A program made the position numbers and the translations under genes. Positions 43,210-56,000 of a DNA stretch of 64,000 nt are shown piece after piece. Numbering within the stretch: the stretch's first letter is position 1; each line of letters begins with the position of its first letter. The notes under the pieces were generated by a model, which saw only the letters and a program-made list of their open reading frames with translations, did no database searches and had not been told where the DNA came from. The stretch covers positions 1 through 64,000 of the forward strand of contig JAKUCV010005766.1 of assembly GCA_028386065.3 (NCBI GenBank), read 5' to 3'. Source of the stretch: Turnera subulata (Eukaryota > Streptophyta > Magnoliopsida > Malpighiales > Passifloraceae).

Positions 43210-46125
43210 GGGAAATTTTTGGAGTTGGACAAGATCCCCTTGCACAAAGCTAATACTCCGGAATTCTGAGGTTAATGCTGGTTCCATTTCTTATTTCAAG
43301 TCTCTGCTTCAGCGCCATATTTCTTCTAATGAATCTCTTATGTTCACTGCTCATATTTTAGGTATAAATTCGTGCTGCAATGTTTTCCTTAGGCAAGAAT
43401 AAGGCCTCTGGATCCGACGGATATACAACAGAATTTTTCCATTTATCCTAGAATATTGTTGGTATGGATGTTATTACTGCCATTAAAGAGTTCTTCGCCT
43501 CTGGTAAATTGTTAAAAGGGGTAAACTCTACTATCCTTAGTTTGATTCTAAAGGTTCTAAATGCATTGAAAGTTTCTGATTTCTGCCCTATTGCTTGCTG
43601 TTCTACTTTGTATAAATGCATTTCAAAGATTCTAGCTAATAGACTTCAAAAATGCCTCCCCTCCATCATTAGTAATAGCCAGACAACATTTATTCCAAGA
43701 AGGCGCATAGTAGATAATGTGTTGTTGGCCCATGAACTGGTCCACAATTATCATAAGGATGGTTTATCTAGTAGATGTGCACTAAAGATCGATTTGATGA
43801 AGGCTTTTGACTCCGTAGATTGGGAATTTTTATTAAATGTTCTTGCTGCCATGGGATTCCTAGATAAATTCATTTCTTGGCTCAAAGTTGCTTCGCTACT
43901 ACTATGTTCTCCATTTATGTTAATGGAGCATTATGTGGCTATTTCAAGGGAGGGAAAGGTATGCGTCAGGGTGACCCCTTGTCACCGTACCTTTTTGTTA
44001 TATCTATGGAGGTTCTTTCCTGCCTTCTTACAAAAACTGCTGCTGAGAACATTTTACCTTACCATCCTAAGTATTCTCAGGTGAAACTCACCTATGTTTG
44101 TTTTGCTGATGATCTCTTAGTTTTTTCTAATGGTAGTCTGAAGGCTACAGGGGCTATCACTTCTATTTTTTAGGAGTTTTATCGCCTTTTTGGGGTTAAA
44201 TTCAATCCAGTCATGTAACAGTCATTTTTACCTGGGACTGTTTAAGTTAATTTACAGTAATTTACCATTGATTTTAATCTTGGGTAATTAAATTATGGTA
44301 AATCGCGCATTGGATTCCGAAACCGAGCCTTGTCCCGCGTTCGGGATTTTTCTGCGGATTTTACGGACCAAAGTTGGAATTTTTTTCGGGTCCAAGAATC
44401 TTCAGAAAAGCCGGGTTTATCCTCGAGTTAACGGACCAGAAATAAAGATAAGTGGGTATATCGGATATTTTCTGGTCCAGACAGTGCACAATATATCAGC
44501 ATAGTGAAGATGCCTTTTACTGTGAAGTCTGTGATTTGCTTTTTCATGTGAGCATGTGAAACCTTGTCTCCCCTGTGATGCCCGTGATGCACCTTGTTAT
44601 AACCTGCTCTTCCCCTGCTTCTTCCTCACACCATCACCCTACTCCTCTTCTTTATTTTCCTCTACCCAGCTTCTGCCCAGCTCTTCTGCAACCTGAAACT
44701 CATTCACAAACAAGGAAAAAAATAATAAAAAAAAATACAGCACCACACACCACATGCCACGTCAGCACCATCTTCTTCCCCCTCTCTTCTCCTTTTCCTT
44801 TCCTTCCTCTTCACACCCGTGAACCCGCCACCACAACCACCGGCCAAACCACCGCGACCACACGCAGCCGCCACCACCGAGACCACCTCTCCTTCTCCTT
44901 TCCCCTCTCCTCTGTCGTGAGCCGCAGCTGCAGTTGCACCATCGTCGACCGCAGCGTCACTACGACCCGCGACCCGCCGCCGGACCCGTCTCCTCTTGCA
45001 CGCACTGTGACCGCCGACGCCTCCTCCTACTCGCCTGTGCCTCACGCCGCCGTCGCCTCATCAATCCGAGCCGCCCCGACCCGTCGCGCCGCCTCTTCGT
45101 CGACTGCAAGGTGAGCAGTCCACGGGTTGAAGACGACCCGGTAGTTTTGTGGCGGGTCTGACCCGAACGATCCGGGTCGCGGGCTGGATATGGTTGGGTT
45201 TTGACCCGGGTTGAGTTGGGTTTTGGGGTATGGGCTTCGGGCTGGTGGGCTTGGGTGTAGTTGGGCCAGCTACATAGGCCTGTACCTAGGCTCCTCTTGG
45301 GGATGGGTTGGGTCTATGCAGTGACCTGGGCTGCACTATTTGGCCCAGTCCGAAAAAAAAAAGAGAAGAAATAAAATCTGGAAAAATATAATGGAAAGGA
45401 AAATTAATTTTGGAAAAATATTATATGGTATATAACATATGGAAAAAAAATAATAATTTGTAGAAATAATATTTTGGTAAGTACATACTTATGAGATAAT
45501 TATGGAAAGGGTATTTTCAAAGTAGTATACCAGAATAATATCCGGGTATGAGTAAATAAGGTATTATTCAGACACATGGGAAATAAATTGTGAATGATGA
45601 TGATAATGGAGAATTAACCCGGGGGAGTAACCGAGATGAGTCAGTATTTATTTTTCGGTACACAGAATTAGCATGGCATTTGCATATCACCTTATGTGTG
45701 CATATTATTTGATTGATATAGGAGTTGATAACGAGCAATTTGCTGAAGAACCGAAGTTGGAATCCATTGGACACTTCTATAATTGAGTAATCGGCTAAGG
45801 TGAGGATGGATAACCCTTGTTATGTTGCCTGTAATACTTGTGTGCTTTGTTGTTTGATTGAACTGCTGAGATGTCGATTATTGGCTGTTTGGTTACTATG
45901 GTTATCATTGTTGCTATTGGACCGTGATATTGATTCTGTGTTGAGATTGATGTTGAACTATTGATTGTGGGTAATTGAGAGAAGGATATTAGAATTGGAA
46001 ATGGAAATTGGAATTGATTTGAGATAATGATATAATTGTCACGTGGAAAGTAGTGGTACGACCCGAGGGTTTGAAAATTAATTTTGGGATGCTATGGTCG
46101 GTTACTTGGTTTGGTTACTTGGATT

Positions 46126-46261
46126 GGTTGGCATGTTGATGCCTGGGGTTGGGGTATACCGAATACCCAGTGGTTCAGATATACCAAATATCCGGTTGGC
46201 ATGTTGATGCCTGTGGTTGGGGTATACCGAATACCCAGTGATTCGGATATACCGAATATTC
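46126..46261 (+). repeat. Two-unit 68-bp tandem repeat in the LTR
   Basis: Units 46126-46193 and 46194-46261 share 'ggttggcatgttgatgcctg' and 'ggggtataccgaataccca'. Each carries the palindrome-like ataccgaatat. Confidence 0.9.
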
Positions 46262-46546
46262 AGTTTTGGGACGTGGTCCCAATATGGTAAGAATGGTATG
46301 GTTCTCATGACCTGGCATCCGGAATTAATTGATAACCTGGTACGACCCTAGCTTGTCCAGTGACGGGGGCCCGAAAGATAAAATTGGAAATAATAATAAA
46401 TATTCTTTTAGTCTTGGCTCAGTTTTATATGAGATATGTTGTTGCTTTGCTTGTGTTTACTTTGCTGTATTACGGTTGCCTGCATATCACTGTTTATCCT
46501 TCGTCGGAGAGCACTTCAGACTCACCCCTCGCCTACAGGTTTTCAT

Positions 46547-48122
46547 TGTTAGTGTAATATGCCCAAAAGCCAATCATGGATGATTATTTGTAGTCATGTA
46601 TACGCATTAAGGTTATTCCAATAAGTATCATTTATGAGATAAACGCTTACACATACTTATAACCCTAGAATATTTCATATTCTTAAATTGTCCCTAGTCG
46701 ATTATTATTATGGATGGGTTGTAATAATAAATTAAGACTAGCGTATGTTGAGAATTGCATATGTGATATGAATTCTACATACGGGTACAAGTTAGAGAAC
46801 TTGTGGACTGGACCGACCCACATAAGAACGCTACATGGAACGTTATATGTTTTGTCGATAGCGGTTTTTATAATATATTGTCCTTAGACCTGTGATCATC
46901 AAGGTTCCCAACATGTGAGTCATATGCTTTGATATTATTCCTGGTCATCCGTAACTGGATAGACGTAAGGGTAATCATTGGGTATATGATGAGTGTGTAG
47001 TGGGTTTTGTATGATCCAGAGGGGATTCGTCCAACCCATATAACGGGTATAGTATCGGAGTGTTTCTTGATAGAGTTGAACCGTAAATGCATGGCCATGC
47101 TCGGATAATGATATATGATATCATTAGTATCCGTTTTACCGGTTAACTCGAGGATCAAGAAACCGAGATTAAACATATACGAGATTGACATATTCCATGT
47201 CTCGTGTTTAATCTTGATAATGGGACGAAGAGACGATGACATGTTCCGAGGCACGTGGAATTAGTATTGATCTTGTCGTTCGGGTGGCAATGATGTGTTG
47301 CTAGACGCCGCTCTTTGCTTATAATCGTAAAATGAGATTTTACGATTATTGCCGAACTTACAAGTGCCTACAGGGTCACACACATACAGCCGTTGATTCG
47401 AACAGGTGGTTGAACCGTGGTTGGACCATGGTTGAACCGTGGTTGGACCATGGTTGAACCAAGGCGTGGTTGGACCGCTGTTGGACCAGGGTCGTTTTTG
47501 GGCTGGTTTGGTTCAATTATTGTCAGAAAAATTTAACCAAACTAGTGCTATGATGAGTTGTGTGATAATGCATTAGTGGAGACATATTTTGTGTGGAGAC
47601 ACAATCATATTGTCTAATGGTCCACCATGTTGGCCATTAGCTCCCCTCCATTATGCATTTGTGTGGAGAGTAATCAGATTACTCTTGAGCTTCTTCCTCA
47701 CTTGTCTTAGAGAGTTTTTCAGAGTCTTCAGAGTGTCTTGAGAGGTCTGAAAATTGAGAGGAAAAACACACACCATCCACTTCATTCTTTGAGAAAGAAA
47801 GAAGAAACTAAACACCACACAGCTCCCGTTTCTTGTTGCTAGCACACCAGTTCGGGAGGGCTCGGCTTGAGGATCGTGTGACGTTCTTCAACCGGTTACA
47901 GCGGTTCGTGTGGATACCGTAGAGGGGCGAGGCTTTTGTCTGGCTCTAGCTGATTCGGTTCTATAGTTGGGTGAAAGACCTCAACCGTTACAGGTATGAA
48001 AAATTGTTATTTGGTTTAGCTCCCTTCACATGGATCCTCCATGTGTATCCGGTATTTCCGCTGTGCATACATGTTGTATTTTTGTGCTTTTGATTGTCAA
48101 TTGCATGAACCGGATACTTACA
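46547..48122 (+). mobile_element. Solo LTR, family shared with 54109-55710
   Basis: 1,576 bp, begins TGTTAGTGTAATATGCCC and ends CGGATACTTACA, flanked by TTCAT at 46542-46546 and 48123-48127. No coding domains. It is alignable along its length with 54109-55710. A C-rich direct repeat series (ggttgaaccgtggttggaccatgg) lies at 47400-47500. Confidence 0.88.
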
Positions 48123-48870
48123 TTCATCCCGTAGGTTAAGTTGTTTCGTAGTTCAGGTACGACGTTCGATGGCTGCTGCTTCCTTCTCCACCTGACTCCG
48201 GATCCATACCTCCGTTGCATGTGCATGAAGTCTTCCGCTATTGTTCTGTTGCATATGATGCTGTATTATAATTCCGCTGCTGTGATTGCTTGTTCATATG
48301 ACTTTGAGGCTGTTTGTCACTCTGCCTCTGTTGCTTGCTCTTTTCTCTGCTGCTGTTATATATTGTGAGCTGTGAGCTGCTGAATAATGGTCCCCGTGTT
48401 GGGTGACGGTTGTTGTATTTGTTTTCCAGTTGTACATACGGGTTGTTGTAGTGTATTCCCTATCAATAAGAATAGTTTCGGCACGTGTTTACCGTGTTAT
48501 GGTAAATACGGGTCGGGGCGCTTCAAGTCAAGAGTGAGGCATTTCTGGCTGGTGTTACTGATCATATTGTTCCATAATTTATTCAACTCTATCGTTTTAA
48601 GCTGGGATCCTTGCCTGTAAGATATCTCAGCATTCCTTTGATTTTTGGCAAACTACCCTATGCTTCTTGCCAACCTCTTATTGATAGAATCATGGCTCGT
48701 GTTAACTCGTGGAGCTCAAAATTTCTTTCTTTTGCTGGTAATCTTCAATTGGTAATGTCAGTGTTGTTTAGTATTCAAAATTACTGGGCTAACAACTTAA
48801 TTTTGCCTTCCAAAGTGATCAAAGAAATCGAACATCTTTGTGCTTCTTTCTTATGGTCTGGCTCCTCTAC

Positions 48871-49550
48871 TGAAACACCCCGACCATAATTTACCCAATA
48901 AACAATATTTACTGATCAACAATGCCGACACGTGGCACAAACTGTGTAAATACAATAAAAAATCAGCCCAGCGGCCCAGCAGTGTTAACACGACACCCGA
49001 TTCCGGGCACATCAATAATAGTAGCACAGAACGGCAGAGGCTAAGTGACAAATACAAGTAACAGCAGCGGAAGACTTGATTATCAACGTATATTGTAAAT
49101 GCAATGCAACACAAGATGGATCTGAGTCCTGCCCGAGGGAAAACGCCGCAGCTTGCCTCGTATGTACCTGTACTACACAAACATCAAACTACGTGACCGA
49201 GTCACGTAGGCGAGGGGTGAGTCCGAAGTGCACACCGGGTAAAATCCACAAGTAAAGATAATTATGCAAGCAACCAATAATAACCAAGTCACAAAAAACA
49301 GATAGAAATTCACACAACTTACCAGAAAGTACTCCGTGTTATCCTGTACATACTAACCAATTTTATTAGTAGGGCCCATATCACTAGTTAAATGTTGGCC
49401 ATGCCAGGTAGCCGATCTAGCTAGACCCAGGGTACTCCCCATAAAACAAAATCAACAAACCGACACAGCCAGGGAACGGACACCAAACACACTTCCCCTA
49501 GTGCCAAAATAATAACAATAATCAATAACCAGGTACAGCCAAGGAGTCCA
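48871..49550 (-). mobile_element. Partial LTR on the minus strand
   Basis: Begins on + with TGAAACACCCCGACCATAAT, the reverse complement of an LTR end resembling that at 48500-48525 (GGTAAATACGGGTCGGGGCGCTTCA). Around 49195-49235 'gtcacgtaggcgaggggtgagtccgaagtg' mirrors 46500-46540. The right end is unclear, near 49550, and no target duplication was found. Confidence 0.6.
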
Positions 49551-49930
49551 ATAAAAACGCGAGTCAACTCGTAAACTCGTCCGAGTTTACGATGTTAGGG
49601 TGGATTTAGAGTTGACTCGCTTGCAAACTCGAAATTCGGTCAAAGTTGACTCGCAAACTCGTTAAACTCGTCGAGTTTGACCGAGTTCACTCAACATGTT
49701 AAAAAATTAAAAAAGAACCAAAATTAGCTTTGGGTACTGTTGTCTCGTGTCGGAAAACAATTCATCTTTTAAAATCTAATCCCTAATCCCTCTTTCTCAC
49801 CCATACCCTCTCACCTCACTCCTCAATAGCAACTCACACAAACCAGCATTGCAGCACCACGGCCACCCTTTGAGAGATGATTTACACTGATTGATGGGGA
49901 AACTTTGTGTAGAAAGAGCGGTTTTCCTCA
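49551..49930. other. Unclassified insert in the LINE
   Basis: Contains direct and inverted short repeats of 'gagtcaactcg', 'aaactcgtc' and 'gagtttac' at 49556-49690, then a C-rich stretch. Not recognised. Confidence 0.35.
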
Positions 49931-50760
49931 TGTGAAGAAATTATGAAACTCTGTCCTTCAACAGTGAGTTGCACAGGGCTCTTTTTGGTTTCATTGTGTT
50001 TGAAGTTGCATGGGCAAATGTTTGGTAAATGCAATGCAACAGATCAAGTTCATTGGACTGTGTCAGTTACTGGTGTTTTTTCTGTAGGGAGTGCCTGGGA
50101 ATTTATTCGCTCAAAACATTCTCGGGTGGATTGGTTCAAGCTCCTATGGTCTACTGGCTATATACTCAAGCATAGCTTCATTGCTTAGTTGACCATCCTT
50201 GATAGGCTATCCACACGAGCAAGGCTTCTCAAATGGGGGATCGTGTCTAATGCTTCATGTCTTCTCTCTTCTCATTCCAGGGAAACATGAAGCCATTTGT
50301 TCTTTGCTTGTCCTTTCTTTGCAGCGGTGGCTCATCTATTTGCTTTGTGTAATGTTCACCGTGTTGTTGGTTTTTGGGCTACTGAATTTCTTTGGGCAAA
50401 GCAGTTCCTTCAAAAGAAATCTCTTAAGTCTATGATTTTATGCCTAGCATGGTGTTCATGCATTTACCACCTGTGGCGCGAAAGAAATAGTCGACATTTT
50501 ACGCATTGCTCCCGATCAGCTGAAACTATTATCTCTGATGTCTGAAGCTGCGATTTTGTGGATTAACTCACCTCAAGGCTCGGCCTATGTCTTTGGAGCT
50601 ACAACAACTCTGTCATTTTTTGGAAAATACAGTTTACATCTTAGCATAGGCACTCTGGCTTATCTTTTTTGCTTATTGTACAGACTATTGTTTACAACCT
50701 TTATATCCTTGAACGTGGCTGTACTGTTTGTTAGGGTCTTACCCTACCCAAGTTTTTTGA

Positions 50761-51139
50761 AATCCAAATTATTTGATTCTCAAAAAGCTAATACTCCAAG
50801 TAGGTGATATATAAGGCGATTCATATCTTAATTTATCTTTAACGTCAAGTGAACAACAACAAAAATTCTTTTGGCTATATAGTAGGCTACTAAGATAATA
50901 GTAGAAGCTTTTATCAGAGTAGTAACGAAATCCTACTCTATTGCGTAGTGGCAGTTCCATTCTTTTATGGGTCGGATTCTACAATCTAAAGACTACTTTT
51001 TTGGTTCTATAAAGTGGTCTCAAGACTTTGAGTACCACTACAACATGTAGAAGGATTTCTAGATATGTTGGAATTGCAGATCATGGGCCCGTTCAACAGA
51101 AGGATTTCTAGTTGAGCCCATGTTTGTGACTCTGAGTCG
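50761..51139. other. Intergenic, no gene seen
   Basis: Lies between the LINE remnant and the duplicated block that starts near 51130. Nothing recognisable on either strand. Confidence 0.4.
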
Positions 51140-51223
51140 GCTCCTTATAGATTATAACAATAACAAACGAAGGGAAAAGTGAGAACCAGTGAAGCTCAAA
51201 CTCTGTCACTTGAATCGTTTCGA
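51140..51223 (+). other. Probable 5' UTR exon of the 143-residue gene
   Basis: The segment 'aacaataacaaacgaaggga...tcgtttcgag' ends at a canonical donor 'gtatgac' and is strongly conserved at 63628-63703, where the same donor follows. A likely acceptor is 'actagctag' just before 'accaacaccaacaacggaaag' and the ATG at 51889. This gene model is inferred from conservation and splice signals only. Confidence 0.4.
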
Positions 51224-51888
51224 GGTATGACAACTCTTTATTCTTTTATTTTACTTGCTTATCCAGAGTGTGCATTGTGCATTCTCTTTATTGCTTTAGA
51301 TTTTGATTGACTATTTGAAGTAAAGTGAAGCAAAGGAAAGGATTAAATTGTTGAAATAAAACCCAATTAAATTCAGTAGCTTTTTACATAATTCAATTCG
51401 ATTTAATTAGGGTTTCTGCAATTGTGTTTTTGTCCAAGTTTTTGATGTTTGGCCACAAAGATCATTGTGTTTCGTTGTCATTACTGATCATAGATTAGAC
51501 CTAACTTCATTTGTGTTTCGTTCTCATTAGAGATCATAAATTAGACCTAACTTCATGTATTAAATTGCAACATGAAACCAAGTAACAAGTCTTTGTAATC
51601 TCGGATCAATCTTGAGAACTATGCTTAATCTTTCTCCTAAGGTTGCAAATAACAATAAACCCACATATGTTTTTATTATATTTTCCCTCTTTCTTCGCAA
51701 TCATCGCGCTTTAGTATTAGCATCTACTATAAACCTTTTTATTCATGATCTACACTTATGCTTCACTTATGATCTATTTAGCTGTCAAACTCCATTATAT
51801 CCTTAATTTTTTTTTGGTATGATTGTCTTTTAATAAAATTTGCTTATATCTCTCGCTAACTAGCTAGACCAACACCAACAACGGAAAG

Positions 51889-52320
51889 ATGACCTTCGAG
51901 GTATGCTACCTCCTCTTGAAAGAGGAGCACAAGAAATTACAGGAAGACTATAAAAGAGTCCGGGATGAAAATAAAATGCTATGGGATGAAAAATTTGGTT
52001 GTGAGCGAGTGTGTTTCTCGAAGAAGATGTTGGAGAGAAAAAAAATGGTTCAGGATGAAATTTTGGTTCTGGATGGAAATTTTGTTTGTGAGCCAGTGCA
52101 TTTCTCGAAGAATATGCTGGGAAAGATTAGACCATCTTCTAAAGACTCTCCACATACTGATACTTCTATCATTGCTTGTGGAGTCTCTCAAGTTGATGCA
52201 TTTGTTGATGCATGTGCTAGTATTGCTTGTGGCATTAACAATCCAGTTCCCGACGAAAACAATGTATGCCTCCGGCGTTGCAAAGAGGAGTCTTTACGTC
52301 GTTTCTCAGTGAAAGATTGA
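51889..52320 (+). CDS. Unrecognised 143-residue protein, duplicated at 61 kb
   Basis: The ATG opens a 143-codon frame. Residues 10-50 are rich in Lys/Glu with coiled-coil character (LLKEEHKKLQEDYKRVRDEN). An internal repeat follows: DEKFGCERVCFSKKMLER and LDGNFVCEPVHFSKNMLGK. The last part has spaced Cys residues (SIIACGVSQVDAFVDACASI, ACGINNPVPDENNVCLRRC). No signal peptide or membrane segment. The copy at 61043-61405 differs in the last ~85 codons by about seven synonymous changes, one replacement and one in-frame codon loss, which argues for selection on the protein. No family is recognised; with coiled coil and Cys pairs, a structural or binding role is only a guess. Confidence 0.6.
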   Translation: MTFEVCYLLLKEEHKKLQEDYKRVRDENKMLWDEKFGCERVCFSKKMLERKKMVQDEILVLDGNFVCEPVHFSKNMLGKIRPSSKDSPHTDTSIIACGVSQVDAFVDACASIACGINNPVPDENNVCLRRCKEESLRRFSVKD

Positions 52321-53008
52321 TGTATTACTTCTATACTTTTTTTTAGTCGATTGGGTCTAGTCTTATCAAGGTTGGATAGCTGGATAGTAATATATCTTCT
52401 CCATATAAAGAAATTGTGCTGCTGTTTCTATAGTCAATCGTTTTTTTTTTTTTTCCTTCTACCTTACTTTTACTTTTCAGATCAGAATTCTGGATTTGTT
52501 TCGATCATAGTACTAGATTGGTATTAGAATGCAAATTGGCAGTGAATGCAAACTGGCAGTGAAAGTAAGCACCTTGAAAGTTGAAGTGGATTAAACACCA
52601 AGGTTGAAGGGCACACCCTTTGCTGGAATCCACGAGTCTCCCTATATGAAACAACAATGATAGAGCATAACTCATTAAACATTTAAGGTCAGTTCTAATG
52701 AACACTGTCCTTCTCATTGATGCCAACAATTGAGCGCACTGTCTTCACTGGTTGAATAAGCAATTACAGAATTATGACAATGTTGTACTCGATTTAATAT
52801 TGCATCACTTATCGGCTTTACAATCTTAATTCAAAACGAAATTTTTATTGTCCACTTCCATTGAAAACTCATTATCCTTGTCCAGCAAGCAGCGCACAAG
52901 CACTTCATCCGGCAATACATGACATATTCTAACAAATGGTCTGCCTTCTGAGATATAGATCTCTGCTGCATCGCATGACCATCCACCTGCAACTGAACAG
53001 AATGCCAG
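52321..53008. other. Intergenic / 3' flank
   Basis: 3' flank of the 143-residue gene (to ~52450, matching 61430-61490 in part) and of the minus-strand MAP1A pseudogene. No gene supported. Confidence 0.45.
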
Positions 53009-56000
53009 TTACACTTGTAGCCACGGGAACATTTTCGGAGATGAAGGCAAACATGCGGTAAGAAATTCAACCCCAGTTTCTGTAACCTGCAAAACATATC
53101 CACTTTAGTATAAGCCATTTATAATCACCATAAAAGGAGAAATCAAGCGAGGGACATCACTCAGAAATTATGCAAGAATAAGAATGACACTCTCTTCTGT
53201 TTGGACATTCATCAAGGGCCAAACAGAAGGCACAATTAAAAAAGAGTGTGCTCAAACTGAGCACTGCAATTGCCATCAGTATTGACCACAGTCCATCCAT
53301 CAGGCCACGTTCGATCACGCCAAACCCCTAATGAGGACAGCTGCTTAGCATAGGTTACAGAGAAGATGTAATTAAATTTAAACAACTAATACATACCTGC
53401 ATTGATCATGGGCTCAATGGTGAAGGTTTGTCCAGCCTTCATCACACCAACTGCCTTATTTTCTGCTCGGGGGTTAAAGAATAATAGACTACAGAAACCT
53501 CAAGACAATAACTAAAAACACAGAATGTTACTAGAATTATAAAGGCAGCTCTTCATGATTGACGATTTAGGAGTCTGAAACAAGGATGAACTTCATTGTA
53601 AACAATGATGCAATATTTAAGGTCTGTAACTTAGGATACTTCCATAATGTAGAATATCTGGCGCACAGTGGAAGAGTTCTCCAGTGCCATGCCACGCTAT
53701 GATTTGACCTGTTCTCCGAGAAAAAAAATAGAAAAAAAATTACCAAAATTGCCTCCAAAATCCATGACACAGATGCTGCTGAATGCGAATGGAGCTAATA
53801 GTACGCACCACTGATAGTCCACACGAAGAAGCATGACGATTAATAACTTCACCAACTTCACGAAATCGCACCCCAGGTTTCACTAGACACAACAAAACAA
53901 AGGAAAAAAAGTTCCTGTGTTACAAAATAGTTTTATCAACATAAACTCTGTAAATCTTCAGTAACAAGACAAAGACAGACAGGAGCAGAATGTGTCACAC
54001 TCTCTTGCATCATCTAACTAACAAGTAAAAAAAGCAAAGTGCCACTGCCACGTACCAATTGCTATTGCCTTTGTAAGCAATCATATGTACTTTGGACCAA
54101 GTGTACTCTGTTAGTGTAATGCCCAAAAGCCAATCATTAGATGATTATATAGTCATGTATATTTATTAAAGTTTTATTCCAATAAATATGTTTATGTGAT
54201 AAACGCTTGTACATATTTATAACCCTAGAATATCTCATATTCTTAAAATGTCCCTAGTCGATTATTATTATGGATGAGTTGTAATAATAAATTAAGACTA
54301 GTGTATGTTGAGAATTATATGAGATATGAATTCTACATACGGGTACAAGTTAGAGAACTTGTGGTCTGGACTGACCCGACATAAGAACACTACATGGAAT
54401 GTTATATAATTGTCATTAGTGGTTCTTATATGTATTGTCCTTAGACCGAAGATCATCAAGGTTCCCAACATGTGAGTCATATACTTTGATACTACTCTTG
54501 GCTATTCGTAACTGAGTAGACCTTAGTGTAATCATTGGACATATGATATAATGTGTAGTGGGTTTTGTATGATCAAGATGGGATTCGTCCAACCCTTATA
54601 ACGGGTATATTATTAGATGGGCCTCTTGATAGAGTTGAACTGTAAATGCATGGCCATGCTCGGATTATGTGATATGGTGATATCATTAGTATCCGTTTTA
54701 CACAGTTAACTCGGGGATCAAGAAACTTAGATTAAACATATACGAGATTGACTTATTCCATGTCTCGTGTTTAGTCTTGATAATGTGACGAAAGGATAAT
54801 GACATGTTTCCAAGGCATAATGAATCAGTACTGATCTTGTCGTTTGGGTAGCAATGATGTGTTGCTAGAGGCCGCTCATTGTTTATAATTGTAAATGAGT
54901 TTACAATTATTGCCAAACGTTACAAGTGCCTACAGGGTCACACACTTAGAACTGTTGATTCGAGTTAGTGGTTAAACCATGGTTGGACCGTGATTCGACC
55001 ACATATTTGAGCTGGTGGTTAAACTATGGTTGGACCGTGGTTGGACCACGTATTTGAGTTAGTAGTTGGACCATGGTTGGACCGGGTCGTTTGGGTTGAT
55101 TCGGTTCAATAGTTACCAGAATTATTGAACTTGAATTATTGTCCCAAAGGCATGAAAAGATGTGTTGTTTTATATATATATGTTGATATATATAATTGAG
55201 TTAGTGGAGACATGATCATGTAGATGATTGTGACTAAAGTATAGATAATGGAAAACACAATTATGCATGATAAGATGTATGTATGATTGGTTGGCCATTT
55301 TCTATATTAACTAACATGTAAACATATATGTGATATATGTAAGAGTGTGAAGTATGAGCAGATTTGGAGAGTTCAACATACAAACACATTCACCAGTGTT
55401 GTGAGAGAAACACTCTAGGCTCTCTTGCTCTCGGAAATTCTGTAGCTAGCACTGCGGTTCGAGAGTGCTCGAGTTAGTGATCGTGAGACGGTTGCTAGCA
55501 GTCATCAACGGTTCGTGTGGATACCGTAGAGGAGTCGGATTTCTGTCCAGTTCTTGCTGATTCGTATCATCAGTTGAGTGAAAGATCTCAACCAAACCAG
55601 GTACGAAATTTTTGTTATTCGGTTTACCCCGTTTCACATGGATCCTCCATTAGTTCCGAGTTTTTCCGCTGCGCATATTGTTTCTTTGTTTGCATACCCG
55701 GTTACTTACATCATCCACATCTCCAACAAAATATGTTTCGTTGAGATCACCTGTATAACATAAATGAAACAAAGGAAAAAAGTTTCTGAGTTACAAAATA
55801 GTTTTATCAACATAACTCTGTAAATCATCAGTAACAAGACAAAGACAGACAGGAGCAGAATGCTTCACACACTCTTACAACATCTAACTAGCAAATAAAA
55901 AAGGCAAAGTGGCACATACCAATTGATATTGCCTTCTCTAAGCACTCGTACGTACTGTGGACCAAGTGTCGCGAGATGCTTCATCCACATTTCCAACAAA

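Larger units (their letters stand above)
44214..48525 (+). mobile_element. Solo LTR (about 2.7 kb) with a second solo LTR inside
   Basis: Begins TGTAACAGTCATTTTT and ends GGTCGGGGCGCTTCA, flanked by the 5-bp duplication AGTCA (44209-44213 and 48526-48530). No internal coding domains are present, so it is read as a solo LTR or non-autonomous LTR element. A GC-rich, Pro/Thr-codon-like part lies at 44560-45200. The nested element at 46547-48122 adds 1.58 kb. The end is related to the partial LTR at 48871, which lies in the opposite orientation. Confidence 0.85.
43210..50760 (+). mobile_element. LINE broken by nested LTR insertions
   Basis: Plus-strand LINE in pieces. 43210-44213 has the end of the linker and RT (NKASGSDGYTTEFF, SNSQTTFIPRRRIVDN, CALKIDLMKAFDSVDWEF, GMRQGDPLSPYLFVISMEVL, YVCFADDLLVFSNG) with several frameshifts and stops. 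48531-48870 has the RT thumb (LPVRYLSIPLIFGKLPY, ARVNSWSSKFLSFAGNLQLV). About 49930-50600 has the zf-RVT end (WTVSVTGVFSVGSAWEFI, LAWCSCIYHLWRERNSR). Removing the insertion at 44214-48530 restores the codons NPV-K-SEAFLAGVTD across the join. The right end is not sharp and no poly-A tail is seen. The element is inactive. Confidence 0.85.

Noticed and set aside
44575..45114. Pro/Thr/Ser-rich frame of ~180 codons and its antisense partner
   Set aside because: It lies in the GC-rich part of a solo LTR bounded by a target duplication. Composition alone keeps the frame open on both strands.
46084..46308. Overlapping frames on both strands
   Set aside because: Produced by the 68-bp tandem repeat inside the LTR.
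47400..47500. CRISPR-like short repeats (ggttggaccatgg)
   Set aside because: Direct degenerate repeats without spacers, inside a plant LTR; this is eukaryotic DNA.
51965..52312. Alternative +1 frame over the 143-residue gene (also 61032-61376)
   Set aside because: Differences between the copies fall at third positions of the 143-residue frame, not of this one.
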